NCBI GenBank assembly: GCA_034509735.1
Contig: JACGWO010000013.1
Coordinates: 11,676,136-11,740,135, forward strand
DNA length: 64,000 nucleotides
Direction of reading: 5' to 3'
Source: Sesamum alatum
Taxonomy: Eukaryota; Streptophyta; Magnoliopsida; Lamiales; Pedaliaceae
This document shows positions 44,201-59,200 of this stretch, in pieces. Every line of letters starts with the position of its first letter. Positions within the stretch are counted from its first letter, which is position 1. A program made the position numbers and the translations under genes. The notes beneath the pieces are model-generated. The model did not search any database. It had not been told where the DNA came from and saw only the letters and a list, made by a program, of their open reading frames with translations.

Positions 44201-47200
44201 TTAGATCAGTAATTATGAGTCAGCCAATAATAGCATGCAGAACTAGGGTGCAATTTCAGAGGTGAAATGAGGCCATTAAGATTAAGTATTTGCTAGGACC
44301 TCTATGGAATAGCAGTGAAAATGCGTCCAATTCCAAGTATCACTCTTGCAGACTGAAAAAGGAAATAACCGGATATTAGTGTTCTAATTAGTCAAACCAT
44401 ATCATGTTCTGGTTCTTCCTGGGCATGGCCATATGATTGCTGATTCAGTGTCCAACTCAAATAAATTTCAACGTGCTTTCGCTAATTTTGTGCAGTTGTT
44501 TGTGAAAGCCCTTGAATTTGTGTTTTCATTTGGTATAATTTATATATTTGTGTTCCAGTACAAAATAGAATACATTCATCACTCTTCATGTAAATGTTTT
44601 GTTTCAGAAAAGTGGGACTATCACATACAATGGTCATAAGTTTGATGATTTCTTTGTTCAAAGGGCTTCTGCTTATATAAGCCAAACAGATAATCACATT
44701 GCGGAGCTAACTGTGAGAGAGACACTAGATTTTGCTGCTAGATGCCAAGGTTCAAGTGAAGGTTTTGCAGGTACATACATGCTACGCTGCATAATCGTCG
44801 AATTCCTAACAAGATGTTCTTTTTTATTTTTAATATATTCATTAAATAAACTGAAGGAGAAGCTGAAATTTCTGAAAGAGAAATGTAGCTAAATGGCTTT
44901 GATGGAGACATGGTTTTCACTAGATATTCAAGTAGCTCAGTTCTGTCTGAAATCTATATGAAGGTTGCCATACCAAATATGAGACTGTGCATTCTACCGA
45001 GTATACAAAGATGAAATGTTATAGCCGATTCTTCCAATGAAGTTTATAAATTATGGCAGTAGCTGCCATGTTGCATCTTCGGTGATTGAACTCACTTTGG
45101 ATCTATGTGTCAAACCACAAAGAAGGGCTGAAAGGAAAAGGAAACAAAGAATTCATTCAAATTCTGACTTGGGCCCTGTGGGTATTAAACCTCATTGCAA
45201 ATGCCATAACTGTGCCCTTGCTTTTGAGGGCCTCATCCAAAGGATAAATTCGTTACTAGTTCCTGTACAGATATCTATGAAGGTATTAAATTAAGCTTGT
45301 GATTGTTGATGATAATGCTTCAAAACTGTATAAGTTGCGACCCTTATCCAGCTGAGTCAAGCTGAGTAAATGTAATGTATTTTTGAGACACCTAAATGGA
45401 TCCAACACTATGTTTGAAATGACTGGAATAGAGAATGGAAGATGCGTCCCTGCAATTGTAATGAACACTTGTTGATAAAATTTAGGAATTGCAGCATGAT
45501 GCAAATAAAAGATGATATCATTTCCTCCTACTTCGAATTTTTTTGTTTTACATTTTTTCCAGATTGAGATGTAAGAAAAACTAATAATTCATGAAAACAA
45601 AGGACTGAAGAAACCAGTATCTTTTTGAGTTTTCACCACATCTCATAATACGCATAATTTAAGTTAATTCTTTCCTTTGACCTCTTATATGAGCAGTTAA
45701 TTGAAGTGTACGTGTATTTTCGATGTAAATTACTTGAAATTGCTCTCAGTTTTGATATTTTGCTATCAAGCTCGACTTTGCATGACGGAGCAGATTGAAG
45801 AAGATATTTCATTTATGCATTTTTAAATTTTATATGGCAGCATATATGAAGGACCTTACCCGTCTTGAGGAGGAACGAAATATACGTCCTCGCCCTGAGA
45901 TAGATGCTTATATGAAGGTGACTTTTCTAACATACCCGAGTATGTTGACATGACTCCTGTTTGCTTAATCTCTTGTTTAGGATATCTAATAAAAAAAATT
46001 TCAGGCATCATCTGTTGGCGGTCGAAAGCACAGTGTCTCAACAGACTACATCTTGAAAGTTCTTGGTTTAGATGTATGTGCAGACACACTAGTTGGCAAT
46101 GACATGCTCAGGGGTGTTTCAGGGGGACAAAGGAAGAGAGTGACTACAGGTCTTTCTCTCTCTCTCTCTAAACGCATCCTCACCAATTTGGCATCAATAT
46201 CTTTGAACTTCATGTGAAAGCTCATATTGATCTGGACAATTCTAATTCTAGTTACTGGATATCTAGTTGACCTAATATCTAATCAACAGTAGTTTGATAC
46301 TAATATTTGTAAAATCCTGTACAATGGAGGACCAACTGATTGATGTCAGTCCAGGACTTATAAACATGACATGGATATGAAGCTTCTTTTATTCCTTGTG
46401 AATAACCAAATTATTTTCCTCTATTTGGTTTAAAAGAAAGCATGAAATAAATTCGTACCCCTATTTTCTGAAAAAGGGAAGGCGAGGATGATAAGGTTAT
46501 AGGTTTTAACTTCCCTTCTCATGTCCGGTTTAATCGACAATCCAACTTGAGTGAGTCCAAAAAGCAAAAATCTGGTTAGATAACCAAAGGGGCAAAAGTT
46601 TTTTTGTGGTTAAGCGCATTGGAAAATATACAAGTAAATGTTATTTTCAAGAGTTTTTTTATTATAACCCGTGGAATTCTTTCTGTTGCTGTATTTAGAG
46701 GTAGCTCATTCATCGGATAAGTTTTATATTATATTGCTAAGTTCTTATTTTCGACACTGATGAAACACTGAAGATGCACGAAAGAGCTCTTCAATAGGTT
46801 CTCTTTGTGGTTCTCATCGAGATATTGATCTATGTCTGCTATATACAGGAGAAATGGTGGTTGGACCCCGAAAAACACTTTTTATGGACGAAATATCTAC
46901 CGGGCTTGATAGCTCCACAACATTCCAAATTGTTCAATGCATGAGGAACTTTGTACATGTTATGGAAGGAACAATTTTAATGGCTCTTCTTCAGCCTGCT
47001 CCAGAGACATTTGATCTTTTTGATGACCTCATATTACTTTCTGAAGGATACCTTGTATACCAAGGGCCTCGTGTTGAAGTCATTGAGTTTTTTCAGTCAT
47101 TGGGTTTTCGGTTGCCACCTCGCAAGAGTATTGCTGATTTTCTGCAAGAGGTAACGTTTTTCATGCGTCTCTGTTTCTTATTGATGTTCACCAGGTCCTT

Positions 47201-50200
47201 ACCTAAGCCACATATATCTAGGTAACATCAAAAAAGGATCAAGCCCAATACTGGGGTGATCTTTCCAGACAATATGAGTTTGTTCCGGTTTCAAAAATAG
47301 CTGAAGACTTCAGGAATTCAAGATATGGTCAGAATGTGCAGAATTTTCTTTCTGATCCGTACGACAAATCTAGAAATCATCCTTCAGCTCTGCCCAGAAC
47401 GAAGTACGCCGTACCAAGAGGGGAGCTTTTTAAAGCATGTTTTTTCAGAGAGTTACTTCTGATCGATAGACATCGCTTTCTGTATGTCTTTAGAACATGC
47501 CAGGTACTTTTCACCTTCATTTACTTTTTATCTTTTGGTTGGTATTTTGATTCTTATACTGTGATATCATTCTTGTCTGCATTTTCTTTCAACTTTTGCA
47601 AAAAGCATGTGAAGTAAACGAAGTGATTTAATTGAGCGTAAAAACATAAAATTGGTTCCTTTGCCGATAATCTTCTGTCTTATGATTCTGAAACAGACAG
47701 TGATCGGGCAAAGGAAAGATATCACGATGTAGATACTAGTAAATTTACTGCCAGACACTAAATTAAGAGAATCCTCGTAGATTTAAGACATATGATAGAT
47801 AAAGTGATAGAGTAGGATGAGCAATGCAATGCTAGAACCAATAACGAAAGAACCATAGGCTTAAATTACTTTGGAAAGGAGAGGTATGTGGCTTGGAAAA
47901 GAGATTAGGATTACCAGTCATATAGTGTAAGCACCATAATATATGACCAATTATGGGTGTGAGGAAAAAAAACACGTATCGGGATTACCCGATTCAGGAG
48001 GAGTAGCAATAGAGATTCAAGTATACTGTTCGTCGAGGGGAATGAGAGTAAAACCCGACAATTAAATTTTTATGGCGGTAACCCAACCTTGTCGGCTGGA
48101 GATCCTAAGATCTTGGTTCAATGGGACAACTAAGTTATAAAGATTGTGGAAAACACTTGGAGTTTTACTCCTTCCCATTCCTATGACAAAAATGTTGTCA
48201 GTAAAAGGGTAGAGGTTAAGCTATAAGTTTTTAATGATTCATATTCTAAGTCAAGAACATTATAGGAGATCACCTATATAAGTTTGAAGACGGACCGCTT
48301 CAAATGTAAAACACTTATGAATCCAAGATGGAGTCCAGGGCCAAAACGAACTCAACCGTGAGAACCAAAGATATTAGAGAAGGCATTGTGGGGGTACTAT
48401 TGTCTTGATTTACACCAATGACTGAACAGTTCAAGACATCATGTTCACTGATTAGTCAAGTAAATTCGATGGTATTCTCCTAAGGAAGGTTCAAAGCCAC
48501 AAACTGCCTATCCTGATGTAATGACTTCTCGGTTGAAACTCTCTTAAGTGTCTGCATGATTATATGCATTAATTTTCATTCATGTGGGGGATTGTTGGAA
48601 AACAATGAATGATAAATTAAAGAATAAATCGTGATAAATGATTGATTACGATGTGCGACGCATAATAAGCTCGTGATAGCTCATGACAGCCCTGACACGT
48701 AGATGATGGTTGATGGACCCCAATCATCATCCGATCGTGTCTGATCAACCTAATGGGTGTGTCCTTTGGATGAAATGTGATAACCTTTCATAGGCATCTT
48801 TTCTGATTGGACATATCCGTTCGAAACACTTTTCCAACTCCTATAAATAGACATCCCATTTGATTTTATTTTTTTTTTATTAATGGATGATAGTTACTCA
48901 TTCATAACATTCGTAAGCATAAAGACATTTTGCAAATAGAGTTTAAAAGGAGAGTTTCAAAATATAGTTTTGTTCGCCGTTTCTCAAAGTTTGTAGTACT
49001 GCTACTTTGAGATGTAAAATCGTTGTATTTTGGAAGACAAATTACCGATTCCATGAACACCAAAGTGGGATAATAATTGTATTAAAAATAAAGAATCTAA
49101 GTCTTACCTCAATTTCGTAATACACAATTTCTTGCACTATCCGAGTGAATCATTCCCTACACCTTCGAGGTGCCCTGCAGCCAACTTCAACTTGGCATCC
49201 GCAGGGCGTTTCACCTATGTCGAAGAATTGCTCGCATCGCTACACCCAACTACAAAGGTCTTCGCCATTGACATTAAGGAACTTAATCTGCAAACACTTC
49301 GTCGACTAATAACCTTTTCTCCATCCATGTCTATTGAGCTCGATGCGTATGACATTCACCTCCGGCCTACCCGGCTGACCTGCGCCATTTCCGGTAGGGT
49401 TTAGTTGATGAACTGTTGCAACCAAAGTTGCTATCATTCCTTGTAATTCTCACTTGGAGCTCACACACATGTGCTCCTTCGATCCTGAGTTCCACAACCA
49501 AGTTCCTTTTGCCGTACTGCCAGATTGAGTGATCCAGTGGGGCTCAACCTGGCTTTGATACCAAATTTGGTACCAACTCACTGCAATGGGAATAAGGAAA
49601 CAAGAGAGACAGAAATCGAACAGTAGAATCAATCCTGGTGCACCTAAGAAAATTGTAGAAAATAGAAGATTGCAACCCAACTTCCGAAAATGGGTTGTAT
49701 TTTTCATCATCTGTAATAGCGTATTTATACAATGAAACTAGCTGTCCTTAAGTTGCTAACTTTTTCCTGCTATTCATGCATTACAAAGAAAATGAGTGCA
49801 CCTTTTGAACGCACTTTTCTATTCCTTCAGTAATGAACTCGTCTCCAATTATAAACTGGTGCGCCTGGTCTAGACGGGGTTGGAAATGTGGCTTCTCCAA
49901 ATTTGGGATAGCCTCCAAGCTATATGAGCCTTTGATGCGTACATAATGAAAGGACTAATTATCTTGTGTAATCGAATGGTTTACTACCCACGCTTGGGTT
50001 ATTCTCAAGTGGAATCAAATGAGCCGGCACACAGGATAACTCGATAGTCTGCAAAGACAATGGCAGTGGACTCTATCACTTTTGGATTAAGTTGGTTCCA
50101 ACCCCTTGTAATCTCATGGTCATCACTCCAGGGGGAGTTTTGCCCAATTGAACTATGGAATGATCCTGGAGGTTGGTAGTGGGAAGGAGATGCTATGAGG

Positions 50201-53200
50201 CTGGATATGGAGTGGTAAGGGGGAGTATTATTTTCTCTTTTTAACTCTTCATATTGAGCAGAATAATTTCATGAAGATAATTAAGCTGAGTTTTATCCTG
50301 GCACTGGGGCAATCTCTCTGAAATTATCACTAGTGTAAAATTATTGGTCTACTAACTTTTTACTTGTACACATTTGCAGGTTGCATTTGTAGGATTTGTG
50401 ACATGTACAATGTTTCTTCGTACGAGACTACATCCCATTGATGTGTCAAATGGGGAGCTTTACCTTGCATGTTTGTTCTTTGGCCTGGTGCATATGATGT
50501 TCAATGGATTTTCTGAGCTACCTCTTATGATATTTCGACTTCCAGTATTTTACAAGCAACGAGATAATCTTTTCCATCCAGCATGGGCATGGTCTATCTC
50601 GAGTTTCATACTTCGTGTCCCGTACTCGGTGATTGAAGCTGTTGTATGGTCTTGCGTTGTATATTTTACTGTAGGATTCGCTCCTGGAGCTGGAAGGTTT
50701 TTTCTATTGACTTTTCAATTTCGTGTAGGTGTAAAGTTTATTGAAATCTCATCTGTCATCTTAAACATTTCAGGTTTTTCCGTTATATGTTTCTACTCTT
50801 CTCAGTACACCAAATGGCATTGGGTCTGTTCAGGACTATGGCTTCTGTTGCAAGAGACATGATCATCGCTAATACTTTTGGGTCAGCTGCACTATTGATA
50901 ATATTTTTGCTGGGTGGATTTATTATGCCAAAAGGTAGGTATTCTTTGTCATCAAAAGAATGGTTACTGACTGGTTGTACTGAGTGATGATCGTTTTATC
51001 CCAGAAATGATCAAGCCATGGTGGGTCTGGGGCTTCTGGGTGTCTCCACTGTCCTATGGGCAGCGTGCAATTTCTGTCAATGAATTTACTGCTACAAGAT
51101 GGATGGAGGTGTGCTCTCTGGATGATTGGATTAGTGGCAGACTCCAACTAGAAAAATCAGTTACGTGAATTTTCTGCATATTGATTCACAATTCTTATTA
51201 TTGGTGAACTTCGAATTTGCAGATATCAGCTGGTGGGATTCCTGTTGGAGATAGGCTTCTCCAGCTTCATAGTTTACCCAATGATGGTTATTGGTATTGG
51301 CTTGGAGTTGGTGTTTTACTAGCATATGCTCTGTTTTTCAACATTACTGTAACAGCAGCACTAGCCTATCTCAATCGTAAGTTTTTGACACTTTTGATAT
51401 CCATAGAGGGTGTTAATAGAGCCAAGCAATAACTTGACTTTGAGTGGCCATAATGTTCTCCAATGACATTGAGGTAGTAATACAATAGGACAAGACTAAA
51501 ATATGTTTGCAACAATATTTAAATATTATTTTCTGAACAGCCTGAGTGAATGAGATCATATTATAATTCAAAAGGTAAACCAAATTATAGAAAAATTATA
51601 CTTATATTTGGAAAATGAAAATGAAGTTTCTCTTGAAATCAAGAAGCAGAAAGTAGAGAAAACTCCATCAGCAAGCAGATAGTTTTGTGCATTTTGAACA
51701 GTGGAATTATATTATATTCACCGAATTTAGTCTCAAACTCTTCCCTGCATTGCATATACAACCCAGGTCGTTTCCGCAGATATTTTGGGGATTTTTCCTA
51801 CATCCCCAGTTGCTCAAGATTGGTTTCAACTAGAATTGTTCTGAGTGAATTGCAATAAAGGTTACCTATACCTGTGACGCATTGTAAAATTACAATGGTA
51901 ACCTGTAAAACAAGATAGTTGGATTCGTGGTCATTGGGCCTAGATGTAATATTTGGGACAAGCTCCACCTACAACATTGAGATGTCTTTTATTCAGGCTC
52001 AAATGACCAAATCCAATCTAAATTTTCACTTGTGCTTCAATGGGAGAAATATGGCGCTATTTCTGGAAGCCTAAGATGGTGCAAGCAAGTGAGCCAATGC
52101 CCTGTTTCAACTTTTGTGTTTTTGGTGTGGATTTGACCAACCAACATTGTATAAAAATGGGGTTGTTAAATCAGATCAATGAGGGACATATTCATAATCT
52201 GAGTAGTTCAAGATTGAAACAGAGAGTTCTGATTTTATGTGAAGCAAGAGCTAGGAATAGCAAAGGGAGCATAACTTATGGCAGGTTGAATGATTAGCTC
52301 AGGTTTGCACTCTCCATTTCTGATTTCTTCTAGGCACATCATAGGTAGCTTTAAATGAATTGAATGAAGATATGTAAACCGCAACTCTTATCCAAAATGA
52401 CCATTTCCAACTACATTTGCAAATTGATGTTATGAGCATGGAGCCATCTTTAGGGAATAATATTTAAATAACTGCTCAGCCTTTTAATTTTAACATCTTC
52501 TATTCTCTCTTACAGCTATTCGAAAATCGCAGACTATTTGTCCACCAGATGATGACCTGGAAAATTCGGCTACAACTGGACATAGTAACTTCACTTATTT
52601 ATCAAATCTATGCATTAACTGTAACATGATGTGTTAACATTCCTTCTCACGTTGATTTGGCAGGTCAAGCTACAATATCAGGCAATGATGGAATGAAAAA
52701 GAGAGGCATGATTCTACCATTTCAACCGTTAACCATGACTTTCCATAATGTCAACTACTTTGTTGATATGCCCAAGGTAATTAGTATCTAAGCAACTTGG
52801 TCCTACAATCATCCTATATTTTTGCAATATTATATTGTGATATATCTTTGGGTTTCTAGGAAATGAGCTCACAAGGTATACCAGAAACAATGTTGCAGCT
52901 CTTGTCCAATGTCAGCGGAGTATTCTCTCCTGGTGTTCTCACAGCATTAATGGGGTCAAGCGGAGCAGGAAAGACCACATTGATGGATGTCCTTGCTGGT
53001 AGGAAGACTAGTGGGTATATAGAAGGAGATATTAGAATTTCTGGTTACCCAAAGGAACAGAAAACTTTTGCTAGAATATCTGGATATGTTGAACAAAGCG
53101 ACATACATTCTCCTCAGGTGACAGTTATTGAGTCTCTCTGGTTTTCTGCATTTCTTCGGCTTCCGAAGGAAGTGAACCAAAGACAAAGACAAGTGAGATG

Positions 53201-56200
53201 CTATAAAACTCAAGGATTCTTATATCATGTTAATCATTTACTTTGTTTTATCAATTATTACAATTCATTTTTCAGGAGTTTGTTGAAGAGGTAATGCAAT
53301 TAGTGGAACTTGACTCGCTAAGGCATGCTTTGGTAGGCTTGCCAGGGAGTACCGGCTTATCCACAGAACAAAGAAAACGTTTGACAATTGCGGTGGAGCT
53401 TGTTGCAAATCCATCAATCATCTTTATGGATGAACCTACATCTGGTCTTGATGCACGAGCAGCAGCGATTGTCATGCGAACAGTTCGTAACACAGTTGAC
53501 ACTGGAAGAACTGTTGTGTGCACCATACATCAGCCAAGTATTGAGATTTTTGAAGCCTTTGATGAGGTTCGAAGTTCAAGTAAAGACATTTAAGCATTCT
53601 TGCTCCGATATTAAACTGACTGATGGTAATAAAAAATTGCAGCTTCTTCTTATGAAGCGAGGGGGCAGAGTGATATATGGTGGGAAGCTTGGTGAGAAAT
53701 CACAAACAATGATAAATTATTTTCAGGTAAAACTTAGTCTATTATCATCAGGTAACCTTTGCTCTTGGAGTATTTCTTCATAGTCCATTGTCCGAGAAAG
53801 TAGATGAAGTTTCCCTGGCATCAACTATTACCCCATGATTACACAAGTCAACAGAAATCTGCCAATTTCTGATTCTTGTGGCTCTTTTTTTGGCTGTCCT
53901 GGTTTATCTTTATTGTTTTTCTGACTTAATATTATAAATTCAATTGTTAAAGTCTTATTGGTTCATGAGATATCTTTGGCAAATCAATTGATCATTTCAT
54001 TAATGACTAGATTGTGATGGGTCATGTGCTCACATCTTTCTTTGTTGCTCTGGTGTATTCTTATAACTTCTTCGTTGCCCAGGGAACAAATGAAGTTCCT
54101 CCCATACCTGATGGTTACAACCCTGCGACTTGGATGCTTGAGATAAGCACACCTGCCATTGAGGAGAAGATTCGTGAAGATTTTGCAGATATATATGTAG
54201 ATTCGCAGCAATATCGGTAATCCAAAATCATGCTGTTTACTTACCTAGAATAAAATTCTCTGATGTTATACTTTCTATAATCTTTTGACTTCGTTATAAT
54301 CGGAACATGAACTTGTTAGATTTTGAATACAGGGACGTCGAAGCTTCCATTCAGCGTCTGAGTATTCCACCTGAACATTCAGAACCTCTAAAGTTTACTT
54401 CCACATATGCTACAGATGCAATTTCTCAATTTAAAATATGCTTCTGGAAGCAAAATCTTGTTTACTGGAGAAGTCCATCGTATAATGCTGTGAGATTGTT
54501 CTTTACAACAATGAGCGCCTTGATCATTGGCACTATATTCTGGGATGTAGGTTCAAAAAGGTAATCTGTTATGTAGCACTTCATATTTTGCTTTTCTTTT
54601 ATATTCTTATTTAATGGAGTTATATAAAGACTCCTTCCTGTTGTAGACATCAATCCTTCTGCAGTTGATCAATGTTTCCAAGTAGTTTTTGTTCTTTGAA
54701 ATACAGCGAGGTTCCATTTACGTCAATTGATGCCTCTCTTTGGAATACACTAGGATAAACTATTAAGAAGCTGATGATAGAAAACAAGGAAAGTAGTATT
54801 TGCTACAATTTTCTATTAACGATCCCAAACAAAGAAACACCCAGGGAGGTGATGATGTCGAAGTAGAGAGTCAAGCTACATTTACCAGTTGCTTTTTCCT
54901 GTTAGGAACTGACTTCTAAGGAATAAATTGAGCCAATTTATAGTCATTGCATACTACTACAATCTTCTTTAAATGAACTGCTGCCAGAGAGACAGCGAAA
55001 ACCTAGTTGAAACAGTTGATGGCTTCCAGCTTCAGATTTGGAACAGATTTACAGACACCTGTAGTGAATTGTTAGATTATTTCCGTTATAATAAATGGAC
55101 CCCAAGCTGGCTTCATAAGGCATATAGATGTAAATTTACTACATTGACTAAGGGAAATGAAGAAATGATTTGAGTCAGAAAAACTAAAGCTACCACTGCC
55201 AGAAACCATTTGTTTGTCTGGAATCATGTGATAGTGGTATAATTATAATAAAAATAATCAAACCAAACCATGATGCTACGTTTGGGCATGTAAGTTAGAG
55301 ATACGAATATAGCTTAATTTTACAGATCGTAATATAGCTTAATTTTACAGATCGTAGTTTATCGGCAATGTTAATAACTAGATTACAACATAATTCCCTG
55401 AAAACATTGAAAAGCTAAATAGAAAAATCAATTCAAGTCCTTAAAATGTAGAAATTACAAGTTGCTTTTACTGCTAGATGCTTTGAACTCTCAGATTCTC
55501 GAACTCCTTTCTGTCTTCATTTATGCATATGCACCCTCTATATTGTGCTTGCCTGTGCTCTATTGTCTAGTATGTGTATTCATAACCATTTTGGATCACA
55601 TAAGTAATATAACAAGCATGAAATTTATACATAGAACCTAAAGAGGATCTTGTTACATATTTGGTGGCTAAGGAAACTACAGAAAATTAAACACATTGAA
55701 AAGAAAGGCTATGAGAAGTTAATAAAGTAATTAATGTTTGTCATTCTATTCAATCAAGAGGCCCCTGATAAACATGTTTCTACAAGCTTTACATACCTGA
55801 ATAAGGATATCATGTAAAAGAATAATGTCATCTAAGAATAAACTCGTAGTTAAGGGCTTTCACAATGGGCTAACGTTTGATAAAATGGACCTACTCAATT
55901 ATAGAATAGGTCTAACATTATCTATGTTCATTGTCCTTGATTGAGGAAAGCTCATCTCCTCATGATGTATTGTGTCATTCAGATCTAGATTCAGGCATTG
56001 GAGAACATTCCCGACAGTCTGCCATGGCGTATGAAATCTCAGAGTAGAATCAATTAGCGCACTGATAGGTGCAGAGAGAGTGAATGGGAAAGGATAAAAT
56101 AGAGAGAGATTTTACTGAAGAAAATTGCAGACTCTGTACACTTAATATTAATAAATAGCACTGTCTGTATGGAGCGGACAAAGCTCCAACTACAATGACT

Positions 56201-59200
56201 TCAATAATAAAAAAGCTGATTCAAAACTGTCTGTATGCAAGCCACGTTGCTATCCACTTGACCTCCACATCCTTTGACTTGGTCTTGGCGGCTGCCGCCT
56301 TGCCTCTTCTTTGTCCTGAAATAAGTACGTAATGGCTGAATGTTCTTGTCCATCTTCTGGAAATTCCTCACTAGTGTCTCTGATGGCGGATGCTGGTAGT
56401 AGTGGCAGGTGCAGGTATAGATAGAGTGTCAAAATTGCCTTCGTAAAGGATAAAATCCTCGGTATAAAGCATTTTATCGATGCCCATGGTTTAACCCAAG
56501 TAAATGAGCATTAGCTTCAGTTTATGACTAAGAAAGGTCCTGATTGAGTTCCTTCCTTTCAGTGCACATCAACAGCAAGGTTTTTTTTTCCACACATTTT
56601 TGTGCGGCGAGATTATTTATATATAGTTCTCCAAATGATTCTGCAGGGATACAACTCAAAACTTGTTCGTTGTACTAGGAGCTCTTTATGCTTCCGCGTT
56701 GTTTCTTGGGGTCAACAATTCTTCTTCTGTACAACCAGTAGTATCTATTGAGAGGACAGTTTTCTACAGAGAGAAAGCTGCGGGAATGTACTCCCCATTT
56801 CCTTTTGCATTTGCCCAGGTTAATGCCCTCTAATTTGGTCTAGCTGATTAACAATGTTATTCTATCGATTGAAGCATTGAACCTGTTATTATAGGCAATT
56901 CTGAAACTGATTCCTGTTAATACGACACCAGTTTCAATATGTAAATCAGGTCACTGTGATCATCTGATGTTGGTTAAGATGCTGCAATCATGTGATATCA
57001 TATCATAACATGTCATGAACAAGAAAATATACGAGGAACAACTCATTTAGCCTAATTTCATGAAGTGGGAACCACATTCACACAGATATAGGGCTTCAGC
57101 CATCCTCCTAACATTTCAAAAAGCTACTGATGAACTTTTTAATTAGCTTACTTTGGGATGCTGCATAAACAATCTGTATATATCCCTTTGATAGCTTCGA
57201 TTTTTGGTGATAAATTGTGCTCAATTAATCACTCCAGGGCCTTGTGGAGATTCCATACATTATGGTGCAGACAATTTTATATGGTATCATTACATACTTC
57301 ATGATCAACTTCGAGCGGACAGTTGGTATGATTTTATTTTCTTTTTACTGCTTTTTTGCTGTATTAGTTCAAAATTTCTTGGATTTCCATTTGTTTTCTC
57401 TTATCTTACCTGCACAATCCTAACTGTTCTATTAGGAACTTAAGATTCTACTTTGCATTATAACGATATGACAACCAAGTAGCACACTGCAGCCCCATAG
57501 ACACATAGTTCATTAAAAACAAAAAGGCCGTCATTTGGTGATTATGGAGACTAATTTTCGTTTACCATCAACTTCCTACTGTGGCTTCATTGAATTATCA
57601 TTGTGCTATTGCTTCTCTTTTCGCCAGATTTTCAGTAATGTCATTTTAAAACATATAATGATAGCCCGGGCACTGGCAACTCTTTCTGGTTTTCTAACAT
57701 CTGGAAGGACGGATTTTTCTAACAAAAAGGAACAGTGAGAAATGATTCCAAAATTGAAATAGTTTTAGAACTTCCATCAAATCTCAATCCTGAAGACTCA
57801 TAAACAGAATCCTGGATTGTATTCACGTGCAAATCGCTAGTAGTCCAGCCTCCTTTTAATGTCAATGCCTTCTTAATTCATGACAATATATTCACTCAGC
57901 TTTTCTACAGTCGAATGGACTTTCATTTTCTTCACCTGGATCCCATGATGTACTTACGTGCCTGACAACATTTCAGTGATTGATCTTTTCTATTGTTCAA
58001 AATGTATAAAAACTTCCACAAAATGAATAAAAGCATCCATGGATCTCATTAGTAACTGATTGTGTTGATTTCCACTTGCTTAATGTTTCAGGCAAATTCT
58101 TTTATTATCTCCTATTTATGTTTCTCACCTTCACATACTTCACCTTTTACGGGATGATGGTTGTTGGTCTTACTCCCACTCAACACTTGGCTGCGGTGGT
58201 TTCCTCTGCATTTTATTCACTATGGAATCTCCTCTCAGGCTTCCTTGTCCCGAAACCGGTGAGTATATATTTCCCTTAATTGACTTCCATATATGCTATG
58301 TCAACAAAATATGCAGCTTCAACAACATTTAGCATGACAAAAGATTATCTGCTCTGCTTTCTCTCCTGTTTCTTTATTAGGAAACTTAGGACCTAACAAG
58401 TGATTGCTATCCGGAATAACTTTCATAAATCCATATGTTAAATATCCATGTGAATGCTTCATTGAATCATGAGACGTTTCATCATCTGTTCCAGCTTATG
58501 TATGAGAAACATTGGTGAATTACGGAATTATTGTCGGAAATGTTATATGGATCAAAATGTATTACGTTAAATGCTTCAAAATACAGACATCTAAGCAAGT
58601 ATCCAACAAAATCACGAAAAGTAAAATCTAAGTTATAACAGTGACAAGAATCAGTATATGAATCTTGCATAGCTGTTTTCAAAAAGTTATATGTGACAAG
58701 AAATGAAATGAACAGAAGAACTCTATAAGTTCTTTGTCCTACCAGTGTGGTATTCTGATCCTTCTATTGCATAGATATCTTGCTACTCTCCATTTGTATT
58801 CTGCATCTCAACATTATCAAGAACGACTATACTTGGTCTACAACGAGTTATAGTAAGAGTTCATGGTTTGCTAAGATGTTTCAGTTCACCTAAATGAAAG
58901 AGATGTTGTCTTAATTCACCTAAATAAAATCCTTCTTTTGTATCGGTAACGATACAATAACTTTTTCTTTTTCTTGCTGAATGACAAGATTGTCTGAATT
59001 AAGCTGGCGTTACATATAGGCAATAACCATACCTTCTAATCTGAAAATTGTGCAAAGTACTCAATAATTAGCCTAATTCATTCCAGTAAGCCTTTAAATC
59101 CAGAATGTAGGCTTATTATCTCATAGCTGAAACTGTTTGAAACAATAATCTAATCTTCGAAGAATAGAAGATCATCGTGTGCTTATGTTAGTTAATAGTA

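Noticed and set aside
49132..49404. 90-codon ORF inside intron 9
   Set aside because: It starts without ATG context, lies in the leader of a minus-strand retroelement fragment, and has no recognised domain.
50374..50862. Unspliced reading through 50697-50773
   Set aside because: The read-through adds residues that break a conserved transmembrane segment; removing the 77-bp GT-AG intron restores the family sequence GAGRFFRYM.
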